Source: Desulfomonile tiedjei (GTDB lineage Bacteria > Desulfobacterota > Desulfomonilia > Desulfomonilales > Desulfomonilaceae). From it: a stretch of DNA of 23,003 nt. The stretch covers positions 1 through 23,003 of the forward strand of contig DYRE01000005.1 in assembly GCA_020718965.1 (NCBI GenBank), in the 5' to 3' direction. Numbering within the stretch: position 1 is the first letter of the stretch; each line of letters begins with the position of its first letter. Positions 1 through 8,336 of this stretch are shown here, piece after piece. Both the position numbers and the translations under genes were made by a program. The notes beneath the pieces were generated by a model that had not been told where the DNA came from, ran no database searches, and saw only the letters and a program-made list of their open reading frames with translations.

Positions 1-184
1 AAAAGAGGACAATTCATTTGCTATTAAAGCGGACATTTCTATTTGTTGCTAACAGCTGGTTCTGGGAGAATTGGGATCTGTAATTGTTGAGGGGCAAAAA
101 GTCGTCCCGGCAAAGCTGATTGAGACAGGGTTTTCGTTCAGATTTCCACAAGCCCGATCAGCCCTCGAGAACCTTGTGAAATGA
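1..184 (+). pseudogene. 3' end of a TIGR01777-type SDR epimerase (YfcH-like), frame apparently broken
   Basis: The clean frame from about 53 to the TGA at 182-184 reads LVLGELGSVIVEGQKVVPAK followed by LIETGFSFRFPQARSALENL. This matches the C-terminal (DUF1731) end of TIGR01777 nucleotide-sugar-epimerase-like proteins, which typically reads LGE..., then QRVLP..LL..GF.F.YP...ALR.L. In the same frame a TAA lies at 50-52, about four codons before this block. In the frame one base over, bases 33-56 read KRTFLFVA, resembling the RPTFLPVPA segment that normally precedes it. I infer a frameshift near 50-60, giving a decayed gene or a sequence error. Most of the gene lies outside the window, so the rest cannot be judged. 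The family's substrate is unknown. Confidence 0.5.
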
Positions 185-229
185 CCCGGCACTCCATTTC
201 AAGGTCTTCAATTATCTTAGGCCCGGTAG

Positions 230-1888
230 TCATAAAGACTCGTCAAACGGGCCAGAGGGAGACTGAAAAAGACAAAAGTTTTTTCTTATCTTGGACGTTT
301 CCTTTATCGGAAGCCATATCGTAAAAGTTGTGCCTTCTTCGTCCGATTTGACTGAAATCGATCCTTGGTGGTCCTCTACTATTTTCTTGCTGACTGCCAA
401 ACCTAGGCCTGTTCCATGCTCTTTGGTCGTAAAAAAGGGATTGAAGACGTTCTGCATGACCTCGGGTGGAATGACGGAGCCATTATTTCTAATTTTCATC
501 TCAAAGAAAGTTTCTGAAGCTAAAGACCCTATTTTTAGAGCCTTATCGCTAGGAATTGAAGCGCCGGTTTCCAAATCTATGACTCCTCCATTTGGGGTAG
601 CGTCAATAGCGTTGGACAGCAAATTCAAAACAAGTTGTTGAAAACGTCCAGGATCGAGGGGGATATCGCCAATCTCGGGCCCAAGATTGACGTTAAGAAA
701 AATGTTCTTTTCCAGGACTCTATCTTCAGTTATAGCTACGATATATTTTATAAGTTCGTTCGGATTAATTGTCTGGACTTTTATGCTGTCTCTTTTTGTA
801 AACTCTATTAGTCTGTCAAGTATTTTTTCTAACCTTTTGATTTCAGTTATAATTATACCCACATATTGTTTTTGTTTGTCCGGATCAATACAGTCCTTGA
901 AGTCCAGAGCTTTTGACAGTCTTTGTGCAAATCCACCTATAATTGCTAAGGGTTGTCTCAACTCATGAGCTACCTCGGCTGTATGGTCCTCTATGGCCTT
1001 GCATTTGCCAGATTCTACTATATGTTCGTATAGTTCATCGATGATTTTGATTTTTTCAACAAGAGCGGCCTTTGAAGCTTTTAATTCCTCTTCAAGCTTT
1101 CGACGAACAGTTCTGTCCCTCATCACGCCGTCTAAACCTAGGGTCTTGTCAGCTTCATTGTAAGAAGCCTTCATCCTGATTCTAGCGAATTTCCGTCCCC
1201 CGTTGGCATCTATTACGGCGACTTCTTCGTCCCAAATAGATTCAGGATCGAGTTCGGAAATATTTTCCAGTCTCCATCTATCTTCGGGGGCGATATAATC
1301 CTCCAGGGGCGTCTCAAGAACTTTAAGAACATTAAACCCCAAGAATTTCTCCACTTGAGTATTGACAAAGACAAACTTGCCATGCGCATCCAGTGAAAAG
1401 ATAACGTCTGGAGATTGTTCAACAAGATTTCTGTATAACCTCTCGGAGTCTCTTAGCCAGGCGAGGTCTTTTTTCTTCTTCGTGATATCGATTGAGAGCC
1501 GACGTGCTCCTATTATTTCACCATTATCGTCTATGATAGGAGTAACAGTATCTTCTACCCATATGGCAATGTTGTTCCTGTCGCGCCTTAAATGCTCACC
1601 AATAGCCCTCCTATCACCTTTTAGGACTTTATCAACTTCGCAATTCCCGCAATGTTCCACCCCCTTGCATACACACTCGTAACATTTCTTTCCGGTAGGG
1701 TCCCCAAACACTTCTTTCATCAACGTGTTGGCATAGATTACCCTGAATTGCCTGTCGACTTCCCAGTACATCTGACCGGCGCTTGCCAGCAAAGCTCCAA
1801 TCCCTTCTTTAATGGAACTATTCGACACACACGCCTCCGATTCCATAATCTGTGATTCACTTTCAACTGATGAATTATCTCTGCACAT
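230..1888 (-). CDS. PAS-PAS sensor histidine kinase (orphan)
   Basis: Predicted two-component sensor kinase of 552 residues. It has no signal peptide or membrane segment, so it is likely cytoplasmic. Domain order: PAS 1 at about 30-135, PAS 2 at about 148-265, a short coiled linker, HisKA with the phospho-acceptor His308 in EVAHELRQP, and an HATPase_c domain with N-box NLLSNAIDAT (422-431), a weakened G1 box (NNGSVIPPEV, where DxGxGI is usual) and G2 box GTGLGL (492-497). PAS 1 contains five cysteines (69, 72, 74, 80, 83), which may bind metal or sense redox state. No response regulator or receiver domain lies nearby, so the partner is unknown. It starts 26 bases downstream of a TPR lipoprotein gene on the same strand and is probably co-transcribed with it. 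The ribosome binding site is weak, and Met15 (1846) is an alternative start. Confidence 0.9.
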   Translation of the reverse strand: MCRDNSSVESESQIMESEACVSNSSIKEGIGALLASAGQMYWEVDRQFRVIYANTLMKEVFGDPTGKKCYECVCKGVEHCGNCEVDKVLKGDRRAIGEHLRRDRNNIAIWVEDTVTPIIDDNGEIIGARRLSIDITKKKKDLAWLRDSERLYRNLVEQSPDVIFSLDAHGKFVFVNTQVEKFLGFNVLKVLETPLEDYIAPEDRWRLENISELDPESIWDEEVAVIDANGGRKFARIRMKASYNEADKTLGLDGVMRDRTVRRKLEEELKASKAALVEKIKIIDELYEHIVESGKCKAIEDHTAEVAHELRQPLAIIGGFAQRLSKALDFKDCIDPDKQKQYVGIIITEIKRLEKILDRLIEFTKRDSIKVQTINPNELIKYIVAITEDRVLEKNIFLNVNLGPEIGDIPLDPGRFQQLVLNLLSNAIDATPNGGVIDLETGASIPSDKALKIGSLASETFFEMKIRNNGSVIPPEVMQNVFNPFFTTKEHGTGLGLAVSKKIVEDHQGSISVKSDEEGTTFTIWLPIKETSKIRKNFCLFQSPSGPFDESL

Positions 1889-1914
1889 TGCGTAATTGTC
1901 TAGCTTAAGTTTTA

Positions 1915-2772
1915 TTACTGAGTCAGGAGCATGGAGACAAAATTATTTTCACGTTTTTTGGATTCAAAACGGTTTAGCATCTTTTGTATTCTCTTGTCAC
2001 CTTGCAGAGTATAAAAGAGATTCTCCTCGTTTTGCATGTCTTTCCGAAGTTTTGCGACAAATCTTGCTGGATCTGCTCTGAGAGCCTTCTCAATATTGAC
2101 GTAAACCTTGTTTTCCTCGTTCAATCCCGTAAAGATCTCCGCCAGCAAATAGTAGTCAAGTCCAAGGTCCTCCTTGGCTTTTTGCTCGTGACCAGACCGG
2201 GGAAAGTTTTTCTCAACTTGAGAGACAACTTTTCTGGCTCTTTCGTAGTCTCCGAGCATCACAAAAGTTCTAGCTATGAAAATCAAATACAAAGGGTTCT
2301 GTTCAAATTCAGCGGCGGCTTCCTTGTAGAAGCCGAGCGCGGCCTGGTATTTACCCGAAGCATAGTAGAGGTTTCCAATGTTGGAAAGTATTTTGGAGCG
2401 TTCCTGAGGTTGTTTCGTCAAAGTCAAAGCTCTTTCGAAGCTGTTCATAGCCATTGAAAAATCCCCAAGGCTCTTGTAACTTATTCCAAGCGCATTATAT
2501 GCGGAAGAATCGGAAGAATTCTTTTGCGTGTATTCTTTGAGGGCTTCTATGGCTTTCTCAAAACTTTTTTCTCTTGCCAGTTCAATCCCTTTTTTCTTCA
2601 AGTTTTCATCTGATTTTTCAAATTTCTCAAGAGATAGAGAATCCAGACCGAATACAGAATCATTTCTCATCACTTTCTTTGAACAACCGGAAAAAAGCGT
2701 AAAAGCACAGCATAAGACGAAGATTCTCAGCAATATGTCTGAGCTTTTGGGCATGGATATTGTGTTTACCAT
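1915..2772 (-). CDS. TPR-repeat lipoprotein
   Basis: A 285-residue protein with an N-terminal hydrophobic stretch (13-27) and lipobox LFSGC, predicting lipidation of Cys30 and export by the Lol/lipoprotein pathway. The mature part consists of TPR units at about 55-88, 89-122, 127-160, 161-194 and 202-235, seen as repeated alanine/glycine/tyrosine helical pairs such as AYNALGISYKSLGDFSMAMN. TPR lipoproteins commonly act as scaffolds in envelope assembly, but no specific partner can be assigned. The adjacent downstream kinase suggests, by context only, a role in an envelope signal. The start at 2772 lacks a clear Shine-Dalgarno sequence. Met7 (2754) is equally possible and gives a more typical signal peptide length. 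Confidence 0.8.
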   Translation of the reverse strand: MVNTISMPKSSDILLRIFVLCCAFTLFSGCSKKVMRNDSVFGLDSLSLEKFEKSDENLKKKGIELAREKSFEKAIEALKEYTQKNSSDSSAYNALGISYKSLGDFSMAMNSFERALTLTKQPQERSKILSNIGNLYYASGKYQAALGFYKEAAAEFEQNPLYLIFIARTFVMLGDYERARKVVSQVEKNFPRSGHEQKAKEDLGLDYYLLAEIFTGLNEENKVYVNIEKALRADPARFVAKLRKDMQNEENLFYTLQGDKRIQKMLNRFESKKRENNFVSMLLTQ

Positions 2773-2828
2773 TACTTAGAATGCCGCTTCTTTCATGTAC
2801 GCGGATATAACTGAAAACCAGAGACGTT

Positions 2829-2857
2829 AGAATAACTGATGACAAAGACGCTTTCAA
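2829..2857 (-). promoter_or_regulatory. candidate sigma70 promoter for the TPR lipoprotein/kinase pair
   Basis: Minus-strand TTGAAA (2857-2852) and TATTCT (2834-2829) are separated by exactly 17 bases, about 57 bases upstream of the lipoprotein start. The -35 matches consensus well and the -10 only at four of six positions. This is pattern matching only. Confidence 0.3.
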
Positions 2858-3036
2858 TATACCGAAATAGATAACCAAAATGGCACGATCTCATTGTGTC
2901 CATATTTATCATGACTGACAAGACATGCTGATAATCTCAAATCATAACCTATATAGCTCCATTCAATGTTTTTATTTTTGTATCGCGCCTGGACCTTGTG
3001 GTAATTTGCCCAACACATAGTCCACGGGAGTTCTAA

Positions 3037-3984
3037 ATGAGTCGACGTCTGACCCCATATCTGATAATCGATTATTTTGTCTACCATCTTGTTAAAACGA
3101 TAGAAATGGTTCTAAATATTATTCCTGAATCTTGGGCTAGAGCTTTTGGCAGGTTTTTGGGAAGGCTTGGCTGGATTATTTCAAAGGATCGCCGCGAAGC
3201 CGTGACAGAAAACCTGACTACAGCTTTTGGCAACGAAAAGTCCTCGGATTGGATTCGAAAAACAGCGTTTAAGAGTTTTGAGCACGTGGGCCTACTCATA
3301 GTGGAGTTCTTTTTGATAAGACGTTGGGGTCACAAAGAAATAGCTGAAAGGATAATAATTCAGGGAAAGAGCGATTATGACCTTGCCATGATGCCGGGGA
3401 ATCACGGAATTTGTCTCTTAACGTCTCATTTTGGGTGCTTCGAAGTGAGTGCGGCTACGACGAAGTTCCTGGGTTTTCGGACAAACCTGTTCGCCACAGG
3501 ACTTAAAAATCCTTTTCTCAACAGATACGTTTTCAGTAGGGCGGGCAAGGACGCTGAAATTAGAACTTTCCCTCACAAAGGGGTGGTCAAGGACCTTATA
3601 CAACTCCTAAAAAATGGAGAGTTGCTGGCAATGCTAGCCGATCAGAGAGGCGATCCGGAACGAGGCGTGTTTGTTAATTTTTTCGGAACTCAAGCCCCCG
3701 CTAACGAAGTTTTCGCGAAACTTACAATCGAAGGAAGAGCCAGGATACTTCCTATTTGTACTTATCGTCTGGATAATGGAAAATATCTCTCCACATTGGG
3801 ACCTGACATTGAATTTGATCCAACAGGCGACCGCCAGGCTGATTTAATCGCTCTGAGTCAAAAGTTCCATGATCTTTTTGAAACCTGGCTCAGAACAAAT
3901 CCTGAGCAAGGTTTCTGGTTGCAAAGAAAATGGCGCCGAAAACCGTCGTCAAGGCGTAGAAAAAAACGAAAAAACCTAGAATAG
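3037..3984 (+). CDS. LpxL/HtrB-family lipid A-type acyltransferase
   Basis: A 315-residue member of the lysophospholipid/lipid A acyltransferase family (LpxL/LpxM/HtrB), which transfers an acyl chain from acyl-ACP to lipid A precursors or related lipids at the inner membrane. The catalytic HX4(D/E) motif is His131-FGCF-Glu136. The later conserved block DQRGDPERGVFVNFFG, with Asn/Glu in PANEVFAKL, is also present. Length fits the family (about 300-310). The N-terminus has an amphipathic or weakly hydrophobic stretch (8-32) suited to membrane association. The tail is unusually basic (RKWRRKPSSRRRKKRKNLE), likely binding the anionic membrane face. GGGAG lies 7 bases upstream of the ATG, supporting this start. 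No other lipid A genes are nearby, so the exact substrate is unassigned. Confidence 0.85.
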   Translation: MSRRLTPYLIIDYFVYHLVKTIEMVLNIIPESWARAFGRFLGRLGWIISKDRREAVTENLTTAFGNEKSSDWIRKTAFKSFEHVGLLIVEFFLIRRWGHKEIAERIIIQGKSDYDLAMMPGNHGICLLTSHFGCFEVSAATTKFLGFRTNLFATGLKNPFLNRYVFSRAGKDAEIRTFPHKGVVKDLIQLLKNGELLAMLADQRGDPERGVFVNFFGTQAPANEVFAKLTIEGRARILPICTYRLDNGKYLSTLGPDIEFDPTGDRQADLIALSQKFHDLFETWLRTNPEQGFWLQRKWRRKPSSRRRKKRKNLE

Positions 3985-4003
3985 CAGTCCCAAGAGACAA
4001 ATT

Positions 4004-4471
4004 TTATAATGCCTTCAGGGGGGCTTTTATTCTTTTTTTGGGCTTGGCGTTAGTTTCCGTCTTTTTACTCTTCTTTAGATTCGCTTTAGCGCTTTGGGGC
4101 GAAGGTTTTTTCGGTTTCTTGTCCAGTATCTTTGATTTCTCCTTGACTAGAGGCAAAGGCTCGTCCTTGAGTTCCCTTGTATCTTCAGCCTTGGATGAAG
4201 AAATTGCAGCAATGTCACTTGACGGAGGCTGCCCAAATTGGCTGATTACAACCTTTGCTTCAACGGCGAGTTTGTCAATAGCCCATGAAATCTGAGGTAT
4301 TAACAGGGCTAGTGTGAGTTTATTCCAGGTATCTGGAATGACTCCGCGTTGAACAAGTGGACAACAGTCACCCTTTTCCTGACCCGGAGTGTAAACACCT
4401 ACGGCCAAGCTACTTGAACAAAATGCGAACAATGTTGCTACAGCGAGTAGCGACATCAATAAATATCGCAT
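4004..4471 (-). CDS. Secreted small protein with Lys-rich tail, unknown function
   Basis: Not recognised as a known family. The 155-residue product has a classical signal peptide (residues 1-23, hydrophobic core LLMSLLAVATLFAFC, likely cleavage after SLA). A Cys-Cys pair follows shortly after cleavage (GDCCPLV), then a mildly hydrophobic segment (about 50-75, KLTLALLIPQISWAIDKLAV), and a low-complexity Lys/Pro/Ala tail from about 110 to the end. The tail resembles cationic regions that bind cell wall, lipopolysaccharide or nucleic acid, but that is inference. AGGAG 7 bases before the ATG and a strong promoter upstream support a real, probably well-expressed gene. It stands alone, convergent with the acyltransferase gene. 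Confidence 0.7.
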   Translation of the reverse strand: MRYLLMSLLAVATLFAFCSSSLAVGVYTPGQEKGDCCPLVQRGVIPDTWNKLTLALLIPQISWAIDKLAVEAKVVISQFGQPPSSDIAAISSSKAEDTRELKDEPLPLVKEKSKILDKKPKKPSPQSAKANLKKSKKTETNAKPKKRIKAPLKAL

Positions 4472-4503
4472 CAGAATTCTCCTGATTATCTGGATTTTAT
4501 CGT

Positions 4504-4532
4504 ATTATATCAAAATAGTATAAAAAAATCAA
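4504..4532 (-). promoter_or_regulatory. Near-consensus sigma70 promoter for the secreted Lys-rich protein
   Basis: Minus strand TTGATT (4532-4527), a 17-base spacer and a perfect TATAAT (4509-4504), followed by about 33 bases to the ATG with AGGAG at 4483-4479. This is the best promoter match seen in the window. Expected transcript start is near 4497. Confidence 0.65.
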
Positions 4533-4812
4533 CGGCTTCTTTGGAGCTTGGTTTATTTTCAGAGCCAGGTCAATATCCCGTCGTATCATTATTGATCATA
4601 ACAGCAGTTTTTATTAGCTTTAATTCTAGTATTCATCCACTTGATGAAAATGAAATTCTACAATTCCTACCCCTTACACAATCAAAACGAATCCTTCCAC
4701 AGGGTCGGGAAAGCTTTGTTAAAACTTTGCAACTATTGCCCATGGTCTGTCTTCGTGGTATTTTGAGAAATTATTGATTTACATATCAACTTCTATCTTT
4801 CAGGAGTCCTTT
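4533..4812. other. Gene-free stretch upstream of valS
   Basis: AT-rich spacer between the divergent secreted-protein gene and valS. A 78-codon frame starting TTG at 4541 and ending just before valS has no recognisable domain or ribosome binding site, and I treat it as noise. No T-box or clear attenuator was recognised. The valS promoter must lie here, but no convincing -35/-10 pair stood out. Confidence 0.4.
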
Positions 4813-7482
4813 ATGTCCCAGGATTTACTGTCCAAAGTTTATGATCCGATTGAAATTGAATCCAAGTGGTATGACATCTGGGTTAAAACCAACTGCTTCA
4901 AAGCGAACGAGAATAAAACAAACCGCGAATACTCCATCGTTATACCGCCTCCTAACGTGACCGGCTCATTACACATGGGTCACGCTCTCAACAATACACT
5001 CCAAGATATACTAGTTCGATACCACCGCATGAGAGGATACAACACTTTGTGGATGCCGGGAATGGATCATGCTGGTATTGCTACTCAAAATGTTGTCGAA
5101 CGACAGCTTGCCCTTGAAGGATTGTCCCGGCAGGACCTCGGGAGAGAGAAATTTGTTGAAAGGGTTTGGGACTGGAAAGAGCATTCGGGTGGAGTGATAA
5201 TTAACCAGTTAAAGAGGCTTGGATGTTCCTGTGATTGGGATAGAGAACGCTTTACTATGGATGAAGGTCTCTCTAACGCTGTTAGAGAGGTTTTCGTGAA
5301 ACTCTTCGAGGAAGGTCTCATTTATAAAGGCGATTACATTGTAAATTGGTGTCCACGTTGCCACACAGCCTTATCGGATCTTGAGGTAGAACACGAGGAA
5401 ACACAGGGTTCTCTATGGCACATTAGGTATCATGTTGAGAATTCAGATGAATATCTCGTGGTAGCTACCACCAGGCCTGAAACCATGCTGGGTGATACAG
5501 CTCTGGCTGTGAATCCAGCGGACCCCAGATACGCTTCTTACATAGGGAAATATGCCATACTGCCTTTAGTTGGAAGAAGGCTGAAAATAATTGCTGATCC
5601 TATAGTTGCAATGGATTTTGGCACGGGCGCACTTAAAGTTACTCCATCCCATGACCTTACAGACTTTGAGCTTTCAATCAGGCATGACCTTGAACGTGTC
5701 ACCATAATGGATTCAAATGCAAGAATTAATGAAATGGGCATTCATTTCTGCGGATTGGATCGTTACGAATGCAGGGAAAAGATCGTATCAGAACTTCAAA
5801 ACCAGGGCTTTCTTGAGAATGTAACCCCTTACGTTGTAGGCTTGGGAAAATGTTATCGATGCAAAGACATAGTCGAACCACTCATATCCAAACAATGGTT
5901 CGTTCGGGTAGCCCCGTTGGCGAAGGAAGCGTTGAGAGCTGTTCAAGAAGGACAAACTCGCATTATCCCTGAGCATTGGAGCAAGACATATTACGATTGG
6001 ATGAACAACATTCGTGACTGGTGCATATCAAGACAAATATGGTGGGGGCACAGGATCCCGGCCTGGACCTGTCAGGAATGTGGAAATCTTGTTGTAGCCA
6101 GAAAGGCTCCTAGTTTGTGCCCGCAATGCGGAAGTTCCAGGTTGGTTCAGGAGACGGATGTACTTGATACATGGTTTTCCTCAGCGCTCTGGCCTTTCTC
6201 GACTATGGGCTGGCCTGACAAAACCCCTCTTTTAGAAACTTTTTATCCAACGTCGTGCCTAGTCACGGGTTTTGACATTTTGTTCTTCTGGGTCGCCAGA
6301 ATGATGATGATGGGTATCAAATTCATGGGAGATGTTCCTTTTAGGGATGTTTATATCCATGCTTTGGTTAGGGATGAACATGGGAAAAAAATGAGCAAAT
6401 CGTTGGGGAATGTCATTGATCCCCTAGTGGTCATGGACAAATATGGCACTGACGCGTTCAGATTTACCCTGGCTGCATTAGCCGCCCAAGGAAGAGATAT
6501 TCGACTTTCGGAAAGTCGAATAGAGGGTTATCGTAACTTCATGAACAAGCTCTGGAATGCTGCCAGGTTCACGTTGCCTTACTGTGAGAAACCCAGTTCA
6601 AAGCTTAATTTAGGAGATGTTTCTAATTTTTCGTTACCCGAAAGATGGATACTTTCCAGACTCAACAGAACAATAGACAACGTTTGTAAAGCCCTCCAGA
6701 ATTATTCATTTAATGACGCGGCTCAATCATTGTACGAATTCTCTTGGCATGAATTCTGCGACTGGTGTCTGGAGGTATCTAAAATTCAACTTGCTGATGA
6801 TGATCCGGCTGTGTCAGAACGAGCGGCGGCCGTTCTTGATTACACATTAGATTCCCTGTTGAGGCTGCTACATCCTTTCGTTCCTTTTATAACTGAGGAA
6901 ATATTCTCAAAACTCAATCCCGGTTCGGCCCCAATCTTAAGAAGCCAATATCCATCAGTAAATGATGCGCTTATTGACGAAGTGGCTGAAAAGGACATGA
7001 ATTTTATTATGTCGGTAATCTCTGCTGTTCGAAATTTGCGCGCCGAGATGAATGTCGCTCCGGGTAAGATCCTACCCGTAAACCTTGTTTGCGATTCGGA
7101 TGCTCAGGTCGAGCTTGTCGGGACAAATATGAAGATGGTCAAAAATCTGGCCAAAATTTCCAGTTTGGATTTGTGTCAACTCACATCGGTTTTTGCGCCG
7201 CCACAGGACAGCGTCACTGCAGTGGTATCAGGGGCCAGGATTTACATATCGCTGCGAGGACTCGTAGACCCGTCTGTAGAAATAGCAAGACTCGAGAAAG
7301 AGATCGCCAAGATTTCTGGAGATTATGAATTGGTGGAAAAGAAGCTTGCCAATCAGAGCTTTATTTCCAAAGCCAAACCGGAGGCAATACAAAAGCAGAG
7401 AGATCGCCGGCAAGAGCTTACCACAAAACTAGAGGGACTACGTGACGCTCTCAATAAGATGCTCAGCATTCAATCTGGTTAG
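4813..7482 (+). CDS. valS: Valyl-tRNA synthetase
   Basis: Class I aminoacyl-tRNA synthetase that charges tRNA-Val with valine and edits mischarged threonine. The 889-residue length fits the bacterial family. Visible: the HIGH signature as HMGH (54-57) in PPNVTGSLHMGHA, the KMSKS signature at 526-530, and the editing domain with the TTRPETMLGDTA block. Zinc-ligand-type CxxC pairs sit at 180/183, 347/350, 420/423 and 436/439. The anticodon-binding domain and a C-terminal coiled-coil arm (about 825-889) with the LEKEIAKI and ANQSFISKAKPEA blocks complete it. The start at 4813 is chosen over the in-frame ATG at 4774 because GGAG lies 6 bases upstream and MSQDLLSKVYDP begins the conserved part. 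It heads a run of five same-strand genes. Confidence 0.97.
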   Translation: MSQDLLSKVYDPIEIESKWYDIWVKTNCFKANENKTNREYSIVIPPPNVTGSLHMGHALNNTLQDILVRYHRMRGYNTLWMPGMDHAGIATQNVVERQLALEGLSRQDLGREKFVERVWDWKEHSGGVIINQLKRLGCSCDWDRERFTMDEGLSNAVREVFVKLFEEGLIYKGDYIVNWCPRCHTALSDLEVEHEETQGSLWHIRYHVENSDEYLVVATTRPETMLGDTALAVNPADPRYASYIGKYAILPLVGRRLKIIADPIVAMDFGTGALKVTPSHDLTDFELSIRHDLERVTIMDSNARINEMGIHFCGLDRYECREKIVSELQNQGFLENVTPYVVGLGKCYRCKDIVEPLISKQWFVRVAPLAKEALRAVQEGQTRIIPEHWSKTYYDWMNNIRDWCISRQIWWGHRIPAWTCQECGNLVVARKAPSLCPQCGSSRLVQETDVLDTWFSSALWPFSTMGWPDKTPLLETFYPTSCLVTGFDILFFWVARMMMMGIKFMGDVPFRDVYIHALVRDEHGKKMSKSLGNVIDPLVVMDKYGTDAFRFTLAALAAQGRDIRLSESRIEGYRNFMNKLWNAARFTLPYCEKPSSKLNLGDVSNFSLPERWILSRLNRTIDNVCKALQNYSFNDAAQSLYEFSWHEFCDWCLEVSKIQLADDDPAVSERAAAVLDYTLDSLLRLLHPFVPFITEEIFSKLNPGSAPILRSQYPSVNDALIDEVAEKDMNFIMSVISAVRNLRAEMNVAPGKILPVNLVCDSDAQVELVGTNMKMVKNLAKISSLDLCQLTSVFAPPQDSVTAVVSGARIYISLRGLVDPSVEIARLEKEIAKISGDYELVEKKLANQSFISKAKPEAIQKQRDRRQELTTKLEGLRDALNKMLSIQSG

Positions 7483-7534
7483 ATTTTCTGAAAAACGGTT
7501 GAAAAATAGAACTGCGAGTTTTATACGAAGTATC

Positions 7535-8296
7535 ATGTTCAATCCCACCCTAAAAATTATCGAAATTGCTGAATCAACTCAGGATGAAGCAAGAAAGTTG
7601 GCGTTATCAGGATCGCCGGCCGGGACATCCATCATGGCTGTTGTTCAGACAGGAGGCAGAGGAAGGGGTGGATCAAAATGGTTTTCACCTCCCGGTAAAA
7701 ATCTCGCCATGTCTGTGATTCTGAGGCCTAATGTTGGTCCTCGAGAGGCTCCTATATTAGGAATGCTATCTTCTATAGCCGTTGCAGACACAGTGGACAC
7801 GCTGTGTGATCCTCACAGGGCATCAGTAAAATGGCCCAATGATGTCCTTGTTCAGGAGAAAAAGATTGCGGGTATTTTATCTGAAGGACAAATATCCAGT
7901 GGACGCCTGGATTTTATTGTCTTGGGCCTTGGACTGAACCTTAATTCATTCGAAGAGGATTTTCCTTCGAATCTAACTAATTCCTTAACTTCATGTTCGA
8001 TCTTAACTGGGCTAACGTTCGACATAAAACAGGTAGGCATATCTTTACTCACGAGATTGGGAGAGTTGTCAGAGAGACTCGAAATAGAGGGACCGGGTTT
8101 TGTTCCTGGTATGTGGCAGATGAGATGGCCTCATAAGGATCATAGGATTTGCCGTGAAGGCGTCGAAGGAACCGCTATTGAGATTGATGATGATGGAGCG
8201 CTCCTTGTTCAAAGCCAAAATGGTCGAACTATCAAAATAACCTCTGGAGAGGTATTATTACGGAGACCCTGCCCAGGTATTACGGGGGTTAACTAA
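7535..8296 (+). CDS. birA: Biotin-[acetyl-CoA-carboxylase] ligase, catalytic domain only
   Basis: Activates biotin with ATP and transfers it to a lysine of biotin carrier domains (acetyl-CoA carboxylase or other biotin enzymes). The 253-residue product starts directly at the catalytic fold (IIEIAESTQDEARKLA). It shows the biotinyl-AMP loop GRGRGG (41-46), KWPNDVLV (99-106) and catalytic-type lysine in EKKIAGILSE (about 110), then the C-terminal SH3-like domain ending near ITSGEVLLR. The N-terminal winged-helix found in E. coli BirA is absent, so it should not itself repress biotin genes. An upstream in-frame GTG at 7442 would overlap valS by 41 bases and add residues with no homology, so the ATG at 7535 is preferred, although its Shine-Dalgarno is weak. 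Confidence 0.93.
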   Translation: MFNPTLKIIEIAESTQDEARKLALSGSPAGTSIMAVVQTGGRGRGGSKWFSPPGKNLAMSVILRPNVGPREAPILGMLSSIAVADTVDTLCDPHRASVKWPNDVLVQEKKIAGILSEGQISSGRLDFIVLGLGLNLNSFEEDFPSNLTNSLTSCSILTGLTFDIKQVGISLLTRLGELSERLEIEGPGFVPGMWQMRWPHKDHRICREGVEGTAIEIDDDGALLVQSQNGRTIKITSGEVLLRRPCPGITGVN

Positions 8297-8336
8297 GATT
8301 CCCCCCTTCAGCGTAAAACCTTAATGTGAGGAATGT

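Noticed and set aside
1362..1682. 106-codon plus-strand frame inside the histidine kinase
   Set aside because: Antisense shadow of the PAS coding region without a ribosome site.
4541..4777. 78-codon TTG-started frame upstream of valS
   Set aside because: No ribosome site, no domain, irregular composition; lies in the valS leader.
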